This document shows positions 15,702-23,046 of a stretch of 29,903 nucleotides of DNA, in pieces; position 1 is the first letter of the stretch, and every line of letters starts with the position of its first letter. The position numbers and the translations under genes were made by a program. The notes under the pieces were generated by a model. That model saw nothing but the letters and a program-made list of their open reading frames with translations. It was not told where the DNA came from and did not search any database. This DNA is from a virus: positions 1 to 29,903 of IMG/VR virus record IMGVR_UViG_3300046804_004097; one strand, 5' to 3'.

Positions 15702-17109
15702 CTAATGTTAATTTATGTAAATTATTAATTGCTTCAATAACTTGTTCCGTTTCCGCTATGCAACAAGGGGGCATTTCTTTGTTAATTACACAATCCACCC
15801 CAGTTACCGTCCCTGCTACATGATAACAATGCTGGTAAATGCAAGGCTGCTGTATAACTTCTAATCCATTCATATCAGGATGAACATATTCTGGATTTAC
15901 TGACCCAAAAAAGCCAACGCAAGGTTTGTTATAAGCCATAGCAATATTTAAAGGGCCGCTATCAATTCCTATAAATAAATCGCATCCAGCTATTACAAAT
16001 TTAAGAAATCCTAACGAAGATGTATTTATTTCAGCTCCTATACTTTCATGTTTTTCTTTCCCTATCTGAATTACTAAATATCCATAAGCTTCTAAATGTT
16101 TTTTTACCGCTTTCCAATTAACTCCATAAATATTTCTGTGAGGAATATCTTTTTGATCAATATGAATAACCACATATTTTTTAAACAACTTTGTGTTTTT
16201 GTCAATCAATGGAAACAATATAGGTCTGGTTAATTTATAATCCTTTATTCCGCAAAATTCAAAGTAACTCTTTAGCCTATTTTGCTTCGGTTTAACTTCG
16301 TAGGCAAAATCTAAATTAAATACTTTCTCCGGGGTAATTCTACCTATATCAAATTGAGAAATATGCGTTACCTGAAAATAGTGTTTATTAAATAATTCGT
16401 AGAATTCTAATGGAGTATCTAGTACTACATTATATCCTTTATTTATAAAATGCCTCATTACTGGCTCTACTAAAATAACATCACCTATAGCAGCAGTTCT
16501 TTTTATTAATACCGTTGGTTTGTATGGATAGTGGAAATTACCATGAAAGCCAAATGTAGGTTGATTTGGTTGCCTTAATTCAAAAGCAAAAGATTCTGCA
16601 AGTTTTTCAGGGGCAAACTTTATGTTGTATTTTTTTTCTAAATATGGCCTATAAACCCTACAAATAGCATCATCTTCTGGATGTAAATTTGAAACTTCTG
16701 GGTCTAATGCTAAAATATCTAATAGCTTTTTTGAACGCAAGCTAAAACCGCCATTCCCTACATTTCTGCCATCAGAATAAAGCCATGGCGCACCAATGTA
16801 ATCATAATTTAAAAAATCTTCATTCCAGGCTTTTTCATCTAAAACATATCCATCCCATTGAACTAAAAGACAATATGGCGTTTGAACATATTTATAAAGT
16901 TCTTTAATACAGAATTCGCTATAATCTTCTTTAGATTTTATCGAATCAATTAAAACTGTTTTTATACCATCTACTTCAATGTCAATATCAGTTAAAAATA
17001 ACGCATCTTCAAATTTTATTTTTTCTATACTTTTTTGAAGAGCAGATATGGCTTTTCCATAATTGTAACAATCAATGCAAACTATCGTTACATCTAGCAA
17101 ATTTCTCAT
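15685..17109 (-). CDS. Two-domain glycosyltransferase: DUF5672-like plus GT9 (heptosyltransferase-like), 474 aa
   Basis: Residues about 5-190 match the DUF5672 pattern: QWDGYVL (84-90), NYDYIGAPW (101-109), VGNGGFSLRS (117-126), HPEDDAICR (143-151) and FGFHG (186-190). Residues about 199-474 match a GT9 layout: VLIKRTAAIGDVILVEPVMR (N-terminal nucleotide-sugar side) and GIDSGPLNIAMAYNKPCVGFFG (381-402), the ADP-heptose transferase signature. A Cys-rich end follows (CIYQHCYH...DCV...CC). Both halves are complete, so one polypeptide probably adds two sugars or combines two steps. There is no signal peptide. It overlaps the small gene upstream by 38 bases. Confidence 0.85.
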   Translation of the reverse strand: MRNLLDVTIVCIDCYNYGKAISALQKSIEKIKFEDALFLTDIDIEVDGIKTVLIDSIKSKEDYSEFCIKELYKYVQTPYCLLVQWDGYVLDEKAWNEDFLNYDYIGAPWLYSDGRNVGNGGFSLRSKKLLDILALDPEVSNLHPEDDAICRVYRPYLEKKYNIKFAPEKLAESFAFELRQPNQPTFGFHGNFHYPYKPTVLIKRTAAIGDVILVEPVMRHFINKGYNVVLDTPLEFYELFNKHYFQVTHISQFDIGRITPEKVFNLDFAYEVKPKQNRLKSYFEFCGIKDYKLTRPILFPLIDKNTKLFKKYVVIHIDQKDIPHRNIYGVNWKAVKKHLEAYGYLVIQIGKEKHESIGAEINTSSLGFLKFVIAGCDLFIGIDSGPLNIAMAYNKPCVGFFGSVNPEYVHPDMNGLEVIQQPCIYQHCYHVAGTVTGVDCVINKEMPPCCIAETEQVIEAINNLHKLTLDGANI

Positions 17110-17302
17110 CTTTATTTATTTTATAGGTTTGATTATTCCATATCCTTATTTGATCCGTAGTAAAATGTCTAACTTGCCCACCATTCATTAATATACAAGT
17201 AATCTCATCATTTTCTAAATATCCATTTGGCTTTATATACCATATATAAGCATCACCTAATGGCGTAGTACAAGCTATAGGATTATTTAATTCATGTATC
17301 AT
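17072..17302 (-). CDS. Small protein of the glycosylation cluster, 76 aa
   Basis: The beta-rich sequence contains TPLGDAYIWYIKPNG, ENDEITCILMNGGQVRHFTTDQIRIWNNQTYKI. Short proteins with the blocks 'G(D)A/GY..Y', 'NDE...L..GG..RHF..DQ.R' recur in phage glycosylation gene clusters, from memory. It may be a carbohydrate-binding or accessory subunit, but no function is known to me. The ATG at 17302 overlaps the upstream stop by four bases, indicating coupled translation. Confidence 0.65.
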   Translation of the reverse strand: MIHELNNPIACTTPLGDAYIWYIKPNGYLENDEITCILMNGGQVRHFTTDQIRIWNNQTYKINKDEKFARCNDSLH

Positions 17303-18102
17303 TTTCCAAAATGCTTTAATGCGAAATATTCCAAAGCTCTTTGATTATAAAAAGCATATCCGTTTGCGCCAGTAGGAAATGTGTTTGGGAACTGCGAACA
17401 AAGTTCTAATATCCTAGGAAGTTTCATCGCATCGGCTAAGTGCCATAAAAAACTTTGATTATAAAGTCCGCCTACATAAGAAAGCATCATTCCTGCAACT
17501 TCTAAAAAATCTTTTGATTCAAAATAATCTATATCCAATTTAAAAGTTTGACAAAAAAGCTCATGCTCTGATTTAGTACCCATAAAAATAAGCCTATCTT
17601 TAAAATGCTTTAAAAAGTAATAATTTATATAGGCATTGTTATATCTCTGAGTCCTATTTATTATGATTTTATCTATAATGCCTATAGTTTTTTGAGGAGC
17701 TTTTATCCATGGCTCTGATAAATCACAACTCATTTCAGGAAATACAGAAAAAGCATAATGATGTATTAGCCCAGCAGGCATTGGAATCATCCTGCTATCT
17801 CTAGTTAAATCTATATTGAAATCAATTTCTTGGCCATCAAATATCTCAAAGCTCTCTATATAATCTTGATATTCTATTAATGGTTTTAACCTATTAAACA
17901 TTTCGAGATTCATGCAAACTTGAGTGCCATCTTGGTCAACTATGGGGCTTATTGCGCCTTGATAATAAAAAGCAGGAAGATTAAGAACTTGACAAATTCT
18001 TATTTTTTTGCCGAAACTTTTATGCAATTGCTTTAAGCCAGCCATTAATACTATCAAATCACCTGCATTATAGCTATGCTTTATCGTAATTTTATCATTC
18101 AT
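17299..18102 (-). CDS. GT9-like (heptosyltransferase-like) phage protein, 267 aa
   Basis: The start is taken at ATG 18102 (MNDKITIKHSYNAGDLIVLM), since the 17 codons between ATG 18153 and this one overlap a plus-strand promoter box and look non-conserved. The N-terminal strand-loop 'IKHSYNAGDLIVLMAGLKQL' parallels the GT9 start 'I.R...lGDvi...P.l..L'. Near the end LSYVGGLYNQSFLWHLADAMK resembles the 'G.dS...HlA.a...P' acceptor/nucleotide motif. The fold is inferred from these two sites and the neighbouring clear GT9. It is the first gene of the leftward glycosylation block. Confidence 0.65.
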   Translation of the reverse strand: MNDKITIKHSYNAGDLIVLMAGLKQLHKSFGKKIRICQVLNLPAFYYQGAISPIVDQDGTQVCMNLEMFNRLKPLIEYQDYIESFEIFDGQEIDFNIDLTRDSRMIPMPAGLIHHYAFSVFPEMSCDLSEPWIKAPQKTIGIIDKIIINRTQRYNNAYINYYFLKHFKDRLIFMGTKSEHELFCQTFKLDIDYFESKDFLEVAGMMLSYVGGLYNQSFLWHLADAMKLPRILELCSQFPNTFPTGANGYAFYNQRALEYFALKHFGK

Positions 18103-18122
18103 AATTATATGTAAAAATATGC

Positions 18123-18130
18123 TATTTTTG
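18123..18130 (+). promoter_or_regulatory. Bacteroidota-type promoter box for the lone plus-strand gene
   Basis: TATTTTTG fits TAnnTTTG and lies 40 bases before ATG 18170, leaving a leader of about 33 bases. No clear TTTG at -33 is present, so strength is uncertain. The box lies upstream of the chosen GT9-like start on the opposite strand, so regulation of the two may be linked. Confidence 0.55.
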
Positions 18131-18169
18131 TAACCTAACAATCTTTCTTTCATTCAAAAAACACAAAAA

Positions 18170-18427
18170 ATGGCAGCATTAAATTACATTCCGGTTTCCA
18201 TTTATGGCGCAAACCAAAATGACTGGAATACGCCTCAAGGGACTTCTATGGGATTCCCAATTCAACAAATTGTAGTTAGAGAGGTAACTCCTAACGTAGC
18301 CTACTCTGGGGTTACTTGTAAATCTCAGATACAATTGTTGCCAACTGGGCCTAGCCCAATTCAACCTGTTTATTATTCAGCTAAAACTGTTGCTGAATTA
18401 GTATCTCTGATTAACACAGGATCTTAA
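18170..18427 (+). CDS. Small plus-strand protein of unknown function (virion-like composition), 85 aa
   Basis: The gene has its own upstream promoter box, an A-rich leader (ACACAAAAAATGG) and an intrinsic terminator 20 bases after its stop, so it is a single-gene unit on the strand opposite its neighbours. The protein (MAALNYIPVSIYGANQNDW..., ending VYYSAKTVAELVSLINTGS) is neutral, rich in Thr/Pro/Val and beta-like, comparable in composition to the small head proteins of this phage. There is no DNA-binding helix. The role is unknown: a decoration protein or a host-takeover factor would both fit. A minus-strand frame in the same DNA was rejected because it lacks these signals. Confidence 0.8.
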   Translation: MAALNYIPVSIYGANQNDWNTPQGTSMGFPIQQIVVREVTPNVAYSGVTCKSQIQLLPTGPSPIQPVYYSAKTVAELVSLINTGS

Positions 18428-18447
18428 AAATCAGGTTATGAATTTTG

Positions 18448-18471
18448 AAGCCCCCAGAAATGGGGGTTTTT
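18448..18471 (+). terminator. Intrinsic terminator between converging genes
   Basis: AAGCCCCC, a six-base loop, GGGGGTTTTT: five GC pairs extended by a GU and two AU pairs and followed by a run of T. It ends the plus-strand 85-aa gene. On the minus strand the same stem lies just after the 79-aa gene stop (18470), so it can serve transcripts from both sides. Confidence 0.85.
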
Positions 18472-18709
18472 AATTATCCCTTTCCCAAAAAGTTTCAAAC
18501 AACTGCCACTCTTTGGTTTTTAACATAAGAGGATAGGATTTTAAAGGGCATTCATTGGGGGTAATCAAATCTTCGTTGCTATTTTCCTCTATAATCAATA
18601 TTTTGTCCGAATCTTCAAAGTATGGATGCCCACAAAAATAAGTAAGCCCAAAACTTAATTTACTTAATGGACAATTATTGCAGCTATCTACCAAATATTC
18701 CGTACCCAT
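18470..18709 (-). CDS. Small cysteine-rich phage protein, 79 aa
   Basis: Cysteine pattern C-N-N-C-P-L, then Y-F-C-G-H-P, then N-E-C-P-L-K, suggesting a zinc or disulphide site of the type C-x2-C...C-x-H...C. The rest is acidic (EDSDKILIIEENSNEDL). Short phage proteins with 'C..CP...C.HP...(P)..CPL' are frequent and unassigned, by memory. It is the last gene of the leftward early/replication transcript, directly before the terminator. Confidence 0.7.
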   Translation of the reverse strand: MGTEYLVDSCNNCPLSKLSFGLTYFCGHPYFEDSDKILIIEENSNEDLITPNECPLKSYPLMLKTKEWQLFETFWERDN

Positions 18710-18710
18710 T

Positions 18711-18902
18711 TCAAATTCTTTGGGTAAATATATGATTAATTTTTTTTTTGAATTCGTTGATTTTTTTAAAATCTAGTTCCCATTTATATGGTATAGGATA
18801 AAGTTTTTTTATATCGCGAATGTAGAAATAAATCTGAGTTAAGTCATTAACTACTATAGGCTTATCATCATTACTAATTACTATTCTTTTCTTTTTATTC
18901 AT
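18711..18902 (-). CDS. Small basic protein of unknown function, 63 aa
   Basis: Lys-rich, with a helical C-terminal half (WELDFKKINEFKKKINHIF) and an N-terminal strand (KRIVISNDDKPIVVND). No recognisable motif. The start overlaps the stop of the preceding gene by one base and the stop is one base before the next ATG, so it is tightly packed between two genes that also seem real. Confidence 0.55.
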   Translation of the reverse strand: MNKKKRIVISNDDKPIVVNDLTQIYFYIRDIKKLYPIPYKWELDFKKINEFKKKINHIFTQRI

Positions 18903-19198
18903 TAAAACAATTCTAAAGCTGAATATTTATCTTCTTTATTAATTAGCTGATAAACATAAGCATTTCTGCCATATTTTGTTTTTCTTTTTTCGCCAGGTTT
19001 ATAGACAATATTATTAATCTCCAATTCCGACATTCTTCTAGCCGCCCTATTCCTATCATCCCATTTTAAATAAGCGGCTATTTCTTCGGATGTAGCTTTG
19101 CCCAAAACTTGTAAAGCTGATACAATTTTAGAATGATGCTCTGATAGCATTTCATCGGTTGCCATTTTATAGGCTTCTCTTGATGTTTGTGGTATCAT
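18902..19198 (-). CDS. Winged-helix DNA-binding protein, 98 aa
   Basis: Residues about 20-90 form a winged helix: SKIVSALQVLGKATSEEIAAYLKWDDRNRAARRMSELEINNIVYKPGEKRKTKYGRNAYVYQL. The 'ATSEEIAAYL..D.....RRMSEL' helix-turn-helix and the following beta wing match small phage proteins of this type, which use the pattern '(A)T..EIA..L......(R)..ELR..G.V....'. It probably regulates phage or host transcription. It overlaps the next gene by one base, so it lies in the same transcript as the primase-helicase genes upstream. Confidence 0.72.
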   Translation of the reverse strand: MIPQTSREAYKMATDEMLSEHHSKIVSALQVLGKATSEEIAAYLKWDDRNRAARRMSELEINNIVYKPGEKRKTKYGRNAYVYQLINKEDKYSALELF

Positions 19199-19201
19199 AT
19201 T

Positions 19202-19513
19202 TTAAATATCTTTTAGTATTTTATATTTATAATTTCTATGAATTTTCATAGTTTCCGCCCATTCTTTACCACCTTTATAATAAATCATAGTTCCACCTCG
19301 TTTTCTTCTATCTGATAAATTTTTCATCTTCCTTTCTGGGAATAATTCGAACTGAATCAATCGCTTATTAACATTAAAAATTTTAGATATTTTTGTAATA
19401 GAAGTTCCTATTTTATACCAATGATGAATCATTTCTTTTTGACAAGGCAAAAGTTTGATACGCCTATCTAAAAAAGGGCAATCTATTTTTATTTTGTCAG
19501 TTTTATATGGCAT
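19202..19513 (-). CDS. Helix-turn-helix phage protein, 103 aa
   Basis: The central segment RIKLLPCQKEMIHHWYKIGTSITKISKIFNVNKRLIQFELFPERK looks like a resolvase/sigma-type helix-turn-helix: 'GTSITKISKIFNVNKRLIQF' is the turn and recognition helix. The C-terminal half is basic with YY and HR motifs (KNLSDRRKRGGTMIYYKGG, MKIHRNYKYKIL). Similar short proteins with 'RR.KL...QK..I...' plus '...YK...L' recur in Bacteroidota phages, by memory. A DNA-binding role is likely and the target unknown. Confidence 0.7.
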   Translation of the reverse strand: MPYKTDKIKIDCPFLDRRIKLLPCQKEMIHHWYKIGTSITKISKIFNVNKRLIQFELFPERKMKNLSDRRKRGGTMIYYKGGKEWAETMKIHRNYKYKILKDI

Positions 19514-19515
19514 AA

Positions 19516-19947
19516 TTAATATTTAGTTTTTTTAAATTCAAAATATTCAAACTGGTTATTTCTTTCTTTTGTAAAATAATTTACCGAAACTGCAATTCTA
19601 TCATCGTCATTACAATGAACCCATTCATCAGCACTTACCCTATTCATTGATTTATTATAGTAAGCCTTTATATAGCTTCTCATACTATCATTAAGAGGTA
19701 TAAGATATACTAAGTTGCAGATAGAATCTTTATCAAAAAAATAAGCGATATACCCAAATTCAGCTGTAACATAAAAATGATAACCAGAATCTTCAGCGTT
19801 TTTGCCAAATTCTTGCCCCGTATACCCTGGTAAACTAAATTCTTTTTTTACATCATCAAAAGAAAAACCAATTCTTGATTGAGATTTTACTTTTGAAAAA
19901 ACAAAAACCATTGCAATTAAAAAAATTGTGATTTTGATTGTTTTCAT
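19516..19947 (-). CDS. Exported protein, moron-like, 143 aa
   Basis: A clear Sec signal peptide: basic start MKTIKI, hydrophobic core TIFLIAMVFVF, and a likely cleavage near KSQ (residues 21-23). There is no lipobox cysteine. The mature part (SRIGFSFDDVKKEFSLPGY, YYFDKDSICNLVYLI) resembles small periplasmic proteins of Bacteroidota hosts. As it carries its own promoter box and has no replication role, it is probably a moron acting in the host periplasm, for instance in superinfection exclusion or envelope change. The function is inferred. Confidence 0.75.
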   Translation of the reverse strand: MKTIKITIFLIAMVFVFSKVKSQSRIGFSFDDVKKEFSLPGYTGQEFGKNAEDSGYHFYVTAEFGYIAYFFDKDSICNLVYLIPLNDSMRSYIKAYYNKSMNRVSADEWVHCNDDDRIAVSVNYFTKERNNQFEYFEFKKTKY

Positions 19948-19985
19948 AACTTTAATTTTTTATGTTATCAATTTCGTTTCCATCA

Positions 19986-19993
19986 CAAACATA
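19986..19993 (-). promoter_or_regulatory. Promoter box of the exported-protein gene
   Basis: The minus strand has TATGTTTG (TAnnTTTG consensus), about 40 bases before ATG 19947, placed in a 98-base gene-free stretch. No TTTG occurs at the ideal -33 spacing. This supports independent transcription of the moron. Confidence 0.55.
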
Positions 19994-20010
19994 CAACATA
20001 AAAATACGTT

Positions 20011-20030
20011 TTTACCACAATTTACCACAC
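20011..20030. repeat. Tandem decamer TTTACCACA(A/C) beside the promoter
   Basis: Two adjacent ten-base repeats (TTTACCACAA, TTTACCACAC) in one helical-turn register, just upstream (in minus-strand terms) of the promoter box at 19986-19993. This arrangement fits a binding site for a dimeric or cooperative regulator. No regulator is assigned. Confidence 0.55.
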
Positions 20031-20045
20031 TTAACACTACTTTAA

Positions 20046-22106
20046 CTAAAACTCTTCATTTGCGCTTATTGGCCTCCAACCATTTTGTATTAATTTATCT
20101 TCAAATGGCATTGGCTGTTGCACTAGTTCGTTTTTTAAATGCCATGAATAAATAGGATCTACGGCAGTTCCGCCTTCTTCCAATCTTTCGATAAAAGCAC
20201 ATCCTCCCTTATACATTTCAAATTTTACTGGGAAGTCTTGCGGAGTTGGCCTTCCGCCTGTTTCCGTATCTTTTATTTTTCTTACATGAAGCTCTGTTAT
20301 CATCCAATCTGTAGGATGTTGGGTAATTCTATGAATAGTAAGAAAATCATCCGCTTTGTTTGCAACTTTTTGCCCACCTTCGGTATCTTGTTTGCCGGGA
20401 GCTAAAACATATTTTTTCTCTGCATCTTTTGTTCTTGCAGCGGCCGTTACAGCATGGTGATTAACAAACCAGCCAAAATTATTTTTCTGACCATATGCCT
20501 TTATTTCGCTCAAGGCCTCATAATGATATTCGTGAGTATTTAGTTTGCTAAATCCACTTAAATCAATTTTCAAGGAATTGTAAGGATCTATCATGCCATA
20601 ATTATGCCTTTTTATTTTCTGGGCTTTTTTTACCATGTTGATTATATCCTTATAGTTGTAAAGATCTTCTTGCGCTTTTATTAATGTAAAATGATCTTCT
20701 ACAAATTTTTTAGCTATTTGATATTCAGTTTCATTCATAGCAAATTTACCTTGTAATGGCTTGCCCCAATAAAACTGGATCATCTTTCTCATAAACGCTC
20801 CAAGTGTATTTTCGCTTGAGAATATTATGCCTTTCCAATCATGATACATAGCGGCCAATAAGCATAAATACCATGTAAAAACAGATTTACCTGTATTATC
20901 TATACCATTAGTCATTACCAAATTACCTTCCTTAAACAAAAAATACTGATCAAGAAAGGGACTTCCAGTAGTAAGGCCCATTTGCAAAGTACCATCTCTA
21001 ACTGATTGTAAATAAGAGTCATAATCCTCTGGTTTAGCTAAAAATGAATAATCCTGATCATCGACATCTACTCTTGAAGTGATAACCCTTGTGCTTTGTG
21101 GTTTTTCTTTAACTTCTTCCCTATCTCCATATCCTAAATCGTAAAGTTTTTTAGCCGCTTCGGTAAAATTACCATTGCATTCAAGTATAGCAAAAACAGC
21201 ATATGGCAAATAAGCTTTTTCAGGCTCAAATTCTGTACTTGTAGTAAATACGCTAAACCATCTTTTGCCTTCATCAAAGTTGCCTGATGTTTGTGAGGTT
21301 GCTTGTCCAGGTCTTAAAAATATCGTTTTTTGGCCCTGCCTTTTAACCACTCTCCATCCATAACTTTCAAGCAAACCAACTACATCCCCCCGATTATTGT
21401 AATCATCAAACGAAGTAAGTCCTTTTATTTTTTTAGGCAAAGCCGCCTTTGGAATACTAACTTCATTAATAATTTGGTTAAACTCCCTTGCTACCCCAAG
21501 CAATATATCCCTTTCTTCAGAAGTTATTTTAGTCAAACTATAATAATCCCCATGAATAAGCTCATAGCCTGTAGATGGATTACAGACGATAAATCCGCCT
21601 AACCCCCTTGTTTCGATAAGAACCCTTACCTTATCATTTATCTTCGATTTTTGGGCTGTTTCTGTGGCTCTAGCGTGATCCTTGCCGTTGGTAACCTCAC
21701 TTTCGTAAGTTTTTTTAAAAGTTTCTTCTTTTTCAGTATCTGTTGTTGGGCGATTTGCAAGTTTCATGTTCCCTTCAATCGTATCGCAGCGGTAAAGAAA
21801 ATGATAGCCCCCGTTTTTAGTTTTCTGAACTACTAGCTTAGAAAGTAAGTTTGGGTCTACTGAATGGATTAACCTTTTGTAATTTTTAAATAAATTTCCA
21901 TCAAGGCTATATTTCTCATCAATGTCTATAACCTCTAAATTTCCGCTTAAAGAACCGCAAACAATACCTACAGCTTCGCAATTAGTTAAATCGTAAGTAA
22001 TGTCATTTGTTTGCCAATTTTTATGAATCGGTTGTTTGTTCGCCCTAACGGGCATAAATTTAATACCAGGAATTTGATTTAATTCTTCACAGTTCATAGC
22101 CATCAA
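20046..22106 (-). CDS. Prim-pol/DnaB-type primase-helicase, 686 aa
   Basis: The N-terminal archaeo-eukaryotic primase (prim-pol) domain has VIDID (Asp 61 and 63, metal site), GGYHFLYR (His 102) and ETRGLGGFIVCNPS (Glu 165 and following). A linker of about 150 residues with a small beta section follows. The C-terminal SF4 helicase/RecA-like domain has Walker A NGIDNTGKSV (GIDNTGKS, 401-408) and a catalytic-type SSEN (Glu 432). Walker B is YGMIDPYNS (Asp 507), and a His motif FVNHHAVT follows (549-550). It primes and unwinds at the phage fork. The start has nested ATGs at 22106, 22103 and 22097, and overlaps the preceding gene by 20 bases. Confidence 0.9.
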   Translation of the reverse strand: MMAMNCEELNQIPGIKFMPVRANKQPIHKNWQTNDITYDLTNCEAVGIVCGSLSGNLEVIDIDEKYSLDGNLFKNYKRLIHSVDPNLLSKLVVQKTKNGGYHFLYRCDTIEGNMKLANRPTTDTEKEETFKKTYESEVTNGKDHARATETAQKSKINDKVRVLIETRGLGGFIVCNPSTGYELIHGDYYSLTKITSEERDILLGVAREFNQIINEVSIPKAALPKKIKGLTSFDDYNNRGDVVGLLESYGWRVVKRQGQKTIFLRPGQATSQTSGNFDEGKRWFSVFTTSTEFEPEKAYLPYAVFAILECNGNFTEAAKKLYDLGYGDREEVKEKPQSTRVITSRVDVDDQDYSFLAKPEDYDSYLQSVRDGTLQMGLTTGSPFLDQYFLFKEGNLVMTNGIDNTGKSVFTWYLCLLAAMYHDWKGIIFSSENTLGAFMRKMIQFYWGKPLQGKFAMNETEYQIAKKFVEDHFTLIKAQEDLYNYKDIINMVKKAQKIKRHNYGMIDPYNSLKIDLSGFSKLNTHEYHYEALSEIKAYGQKNNFGWFVNHHAVTAAARTKDAEKKYVLAPGKQDTEGGQKVANKADDFLTIHRITQHPTDWMITELHVRKIKDTETGGRPTPQDFPVKFEMYKGGCAFIERLEEGGTAVDPIYSWHLKNELVQQPMPFEDKLIQNGWRPISANEEF

Positions 22107-22602
22107 TTTTGTTTTGTAATTTTCTATCTAAAATGTTTCTAATCGTAAGGTAGTTTGATAAAACCTTGGCGATATAATCAACGTTTATGCAATTGCCATA
22201 AAAAACAATTTGTTCAATGTCTAACCCAGAAAAACTTGCGTAATTCTTAAAATTTCCTTTTGCATTAATCCTAAAAGCCAAAATTATTTCTGCCAAAGTC
22301 AATTCCTTATACCCAAAATCTAAAATGTAAGCAGATATTTCTTCGGCAATAAATTTAGCAAAAAAATCAGTATCAGGTAAATTGCATCCGCAAATAGCTG
22401 CTCCCCTAAGCATAATCTGATCAATACAAATTTTTTTATCGGAATCTGAAAGTTGAAAAAATGACTTCCCCTCAATCCTGCTTTTAACTATCAACTTCTC
22501 TATTTTGCTTAAATTTATCGTGTTGACTAAATCTGTAAGCAAATAACTCTTCCCCCTGTGATCTAAAATTGCCGCTCGGTTTAAATTGTCCATTTTCTTC
22601 AA
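22087..22602 (-). CDS. Replication-associated helical protein (possible helicase loader, DUF6633-like), 171 aa
   Basis: A mostly helical protein with SYLLTDLVNTINLSKIEKLIVKS near the N-terminus and FIAEEISAYILDFGYKELTLAEIILAFRINAKGNFKNYASFSGLDIEQIVFYG in the middle. The last pattern ('LTL.EI..AFR....G.F..Y..F.GLD...I') recalls small proteins encoded beside phage primase-helicases and initiators that I remember as DUF6633-like. A helicase-loading role follows from position only. It overlaps the initiator-like gene by 119 bases in a different frame, an unusual amount. The alternative start ATG is at 22593; the next Met would remove the N-terminal third. Confidence 0.65.
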   Translation of the reverse strand: MKKMDNLNRAAILDHRGKSYLLTDLVNTINLSKIEKLIVKSRIEGKSFFQLSDSDKKICIDQIMLRGAAICGCNLPDTDFFAKFIAEEISAYILDFGYKELTLAEIILAFRINAKGNFKNYASFSGLDIEQIVFYGNCINVDYIAKVLSNYLTIRNILDRKLQNKIDGYEL

Positions 22603-23044
22603 AATTTTCGTTTTGACTTTTTTTAGTTAAACTTAATATATCCTTATCCTTATCTTTATCCTTGGTCCTCTCTTTCTGGTCAATTAGTCCCCTTATTGTC
22701 CTCAAATCAATATTATATTTTTTGTAAATATTACTTGCCCCTAAATGAACATTATTATTCAGATTTAATATAGGCCCATATTGAAATACAAAAAAATCAG
22801 GAATAAGCCATACGTCTTGTCTAACTTTGATTATTCTTTCTTTACCAACATTAAATAATTCAAAAGCTTTTTCTGATGATAAATTAATTTGATTTAATGT
22901 ACAATAAGGTCTTAAATTAACCTTAAAAACGCCAGAATGATCGCAATTGGATAGCATATAATACCAAAATAATTTATATTCCGTTGGCATATCTATAAAC
23001 CAATCCTCATTCCATATTTCAGTAGAAAAAAATCTTTTGGCCAT
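22484..23044 (-). CDS. Replication initiator / DnaD-like N-terminal domain protein, 186 aa
   Basis: The first 110 residues match the winged-helix-like N-terminal domain of phage replisome organisers: WNEDWFIDMPTEYKLFWYYMLSNCDHSGVFKVN, then VFQYGPILNLNN.VH. The rest is charged and low in complexity (KERTKDKDKDKDI) followed by a short tail, as in linkers leading to the helicase-contacting end. It probably recognises the origin or helps load the replicative helicase. The C-terminal 40 codons overlap the next gene in another frame; this tail is less conserved-looking, as expected for overprinted sequence. Confidence 0.8.
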   Translation of the reverse strand: MAKRFFSTEIWNEDWFIDMPTEYKLFWYYMLSNCDHSGVFKVNLRPYCTLNQINLSSEKAFELFNVGKERIIKVRQDVWLIPDFFVFQYGPILNLNNNVHLGASNIYKKYNIDLRTIRGLIDQKERTKDKDKDKDILSLTKKSQNENFEENGQFKPSGNFRSQGEELFAYRFSQHDKFKQNREVDS

Positions 23045-23046
23045 AT

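Noticed and set aside
18179-18364. Minus-strand 61-aa frame inside the lone plus-strand gene
   Set aside because: The plus-strand frame has a promoter box, leader and terminator, and a protein-like composition; the antisense frame has none.
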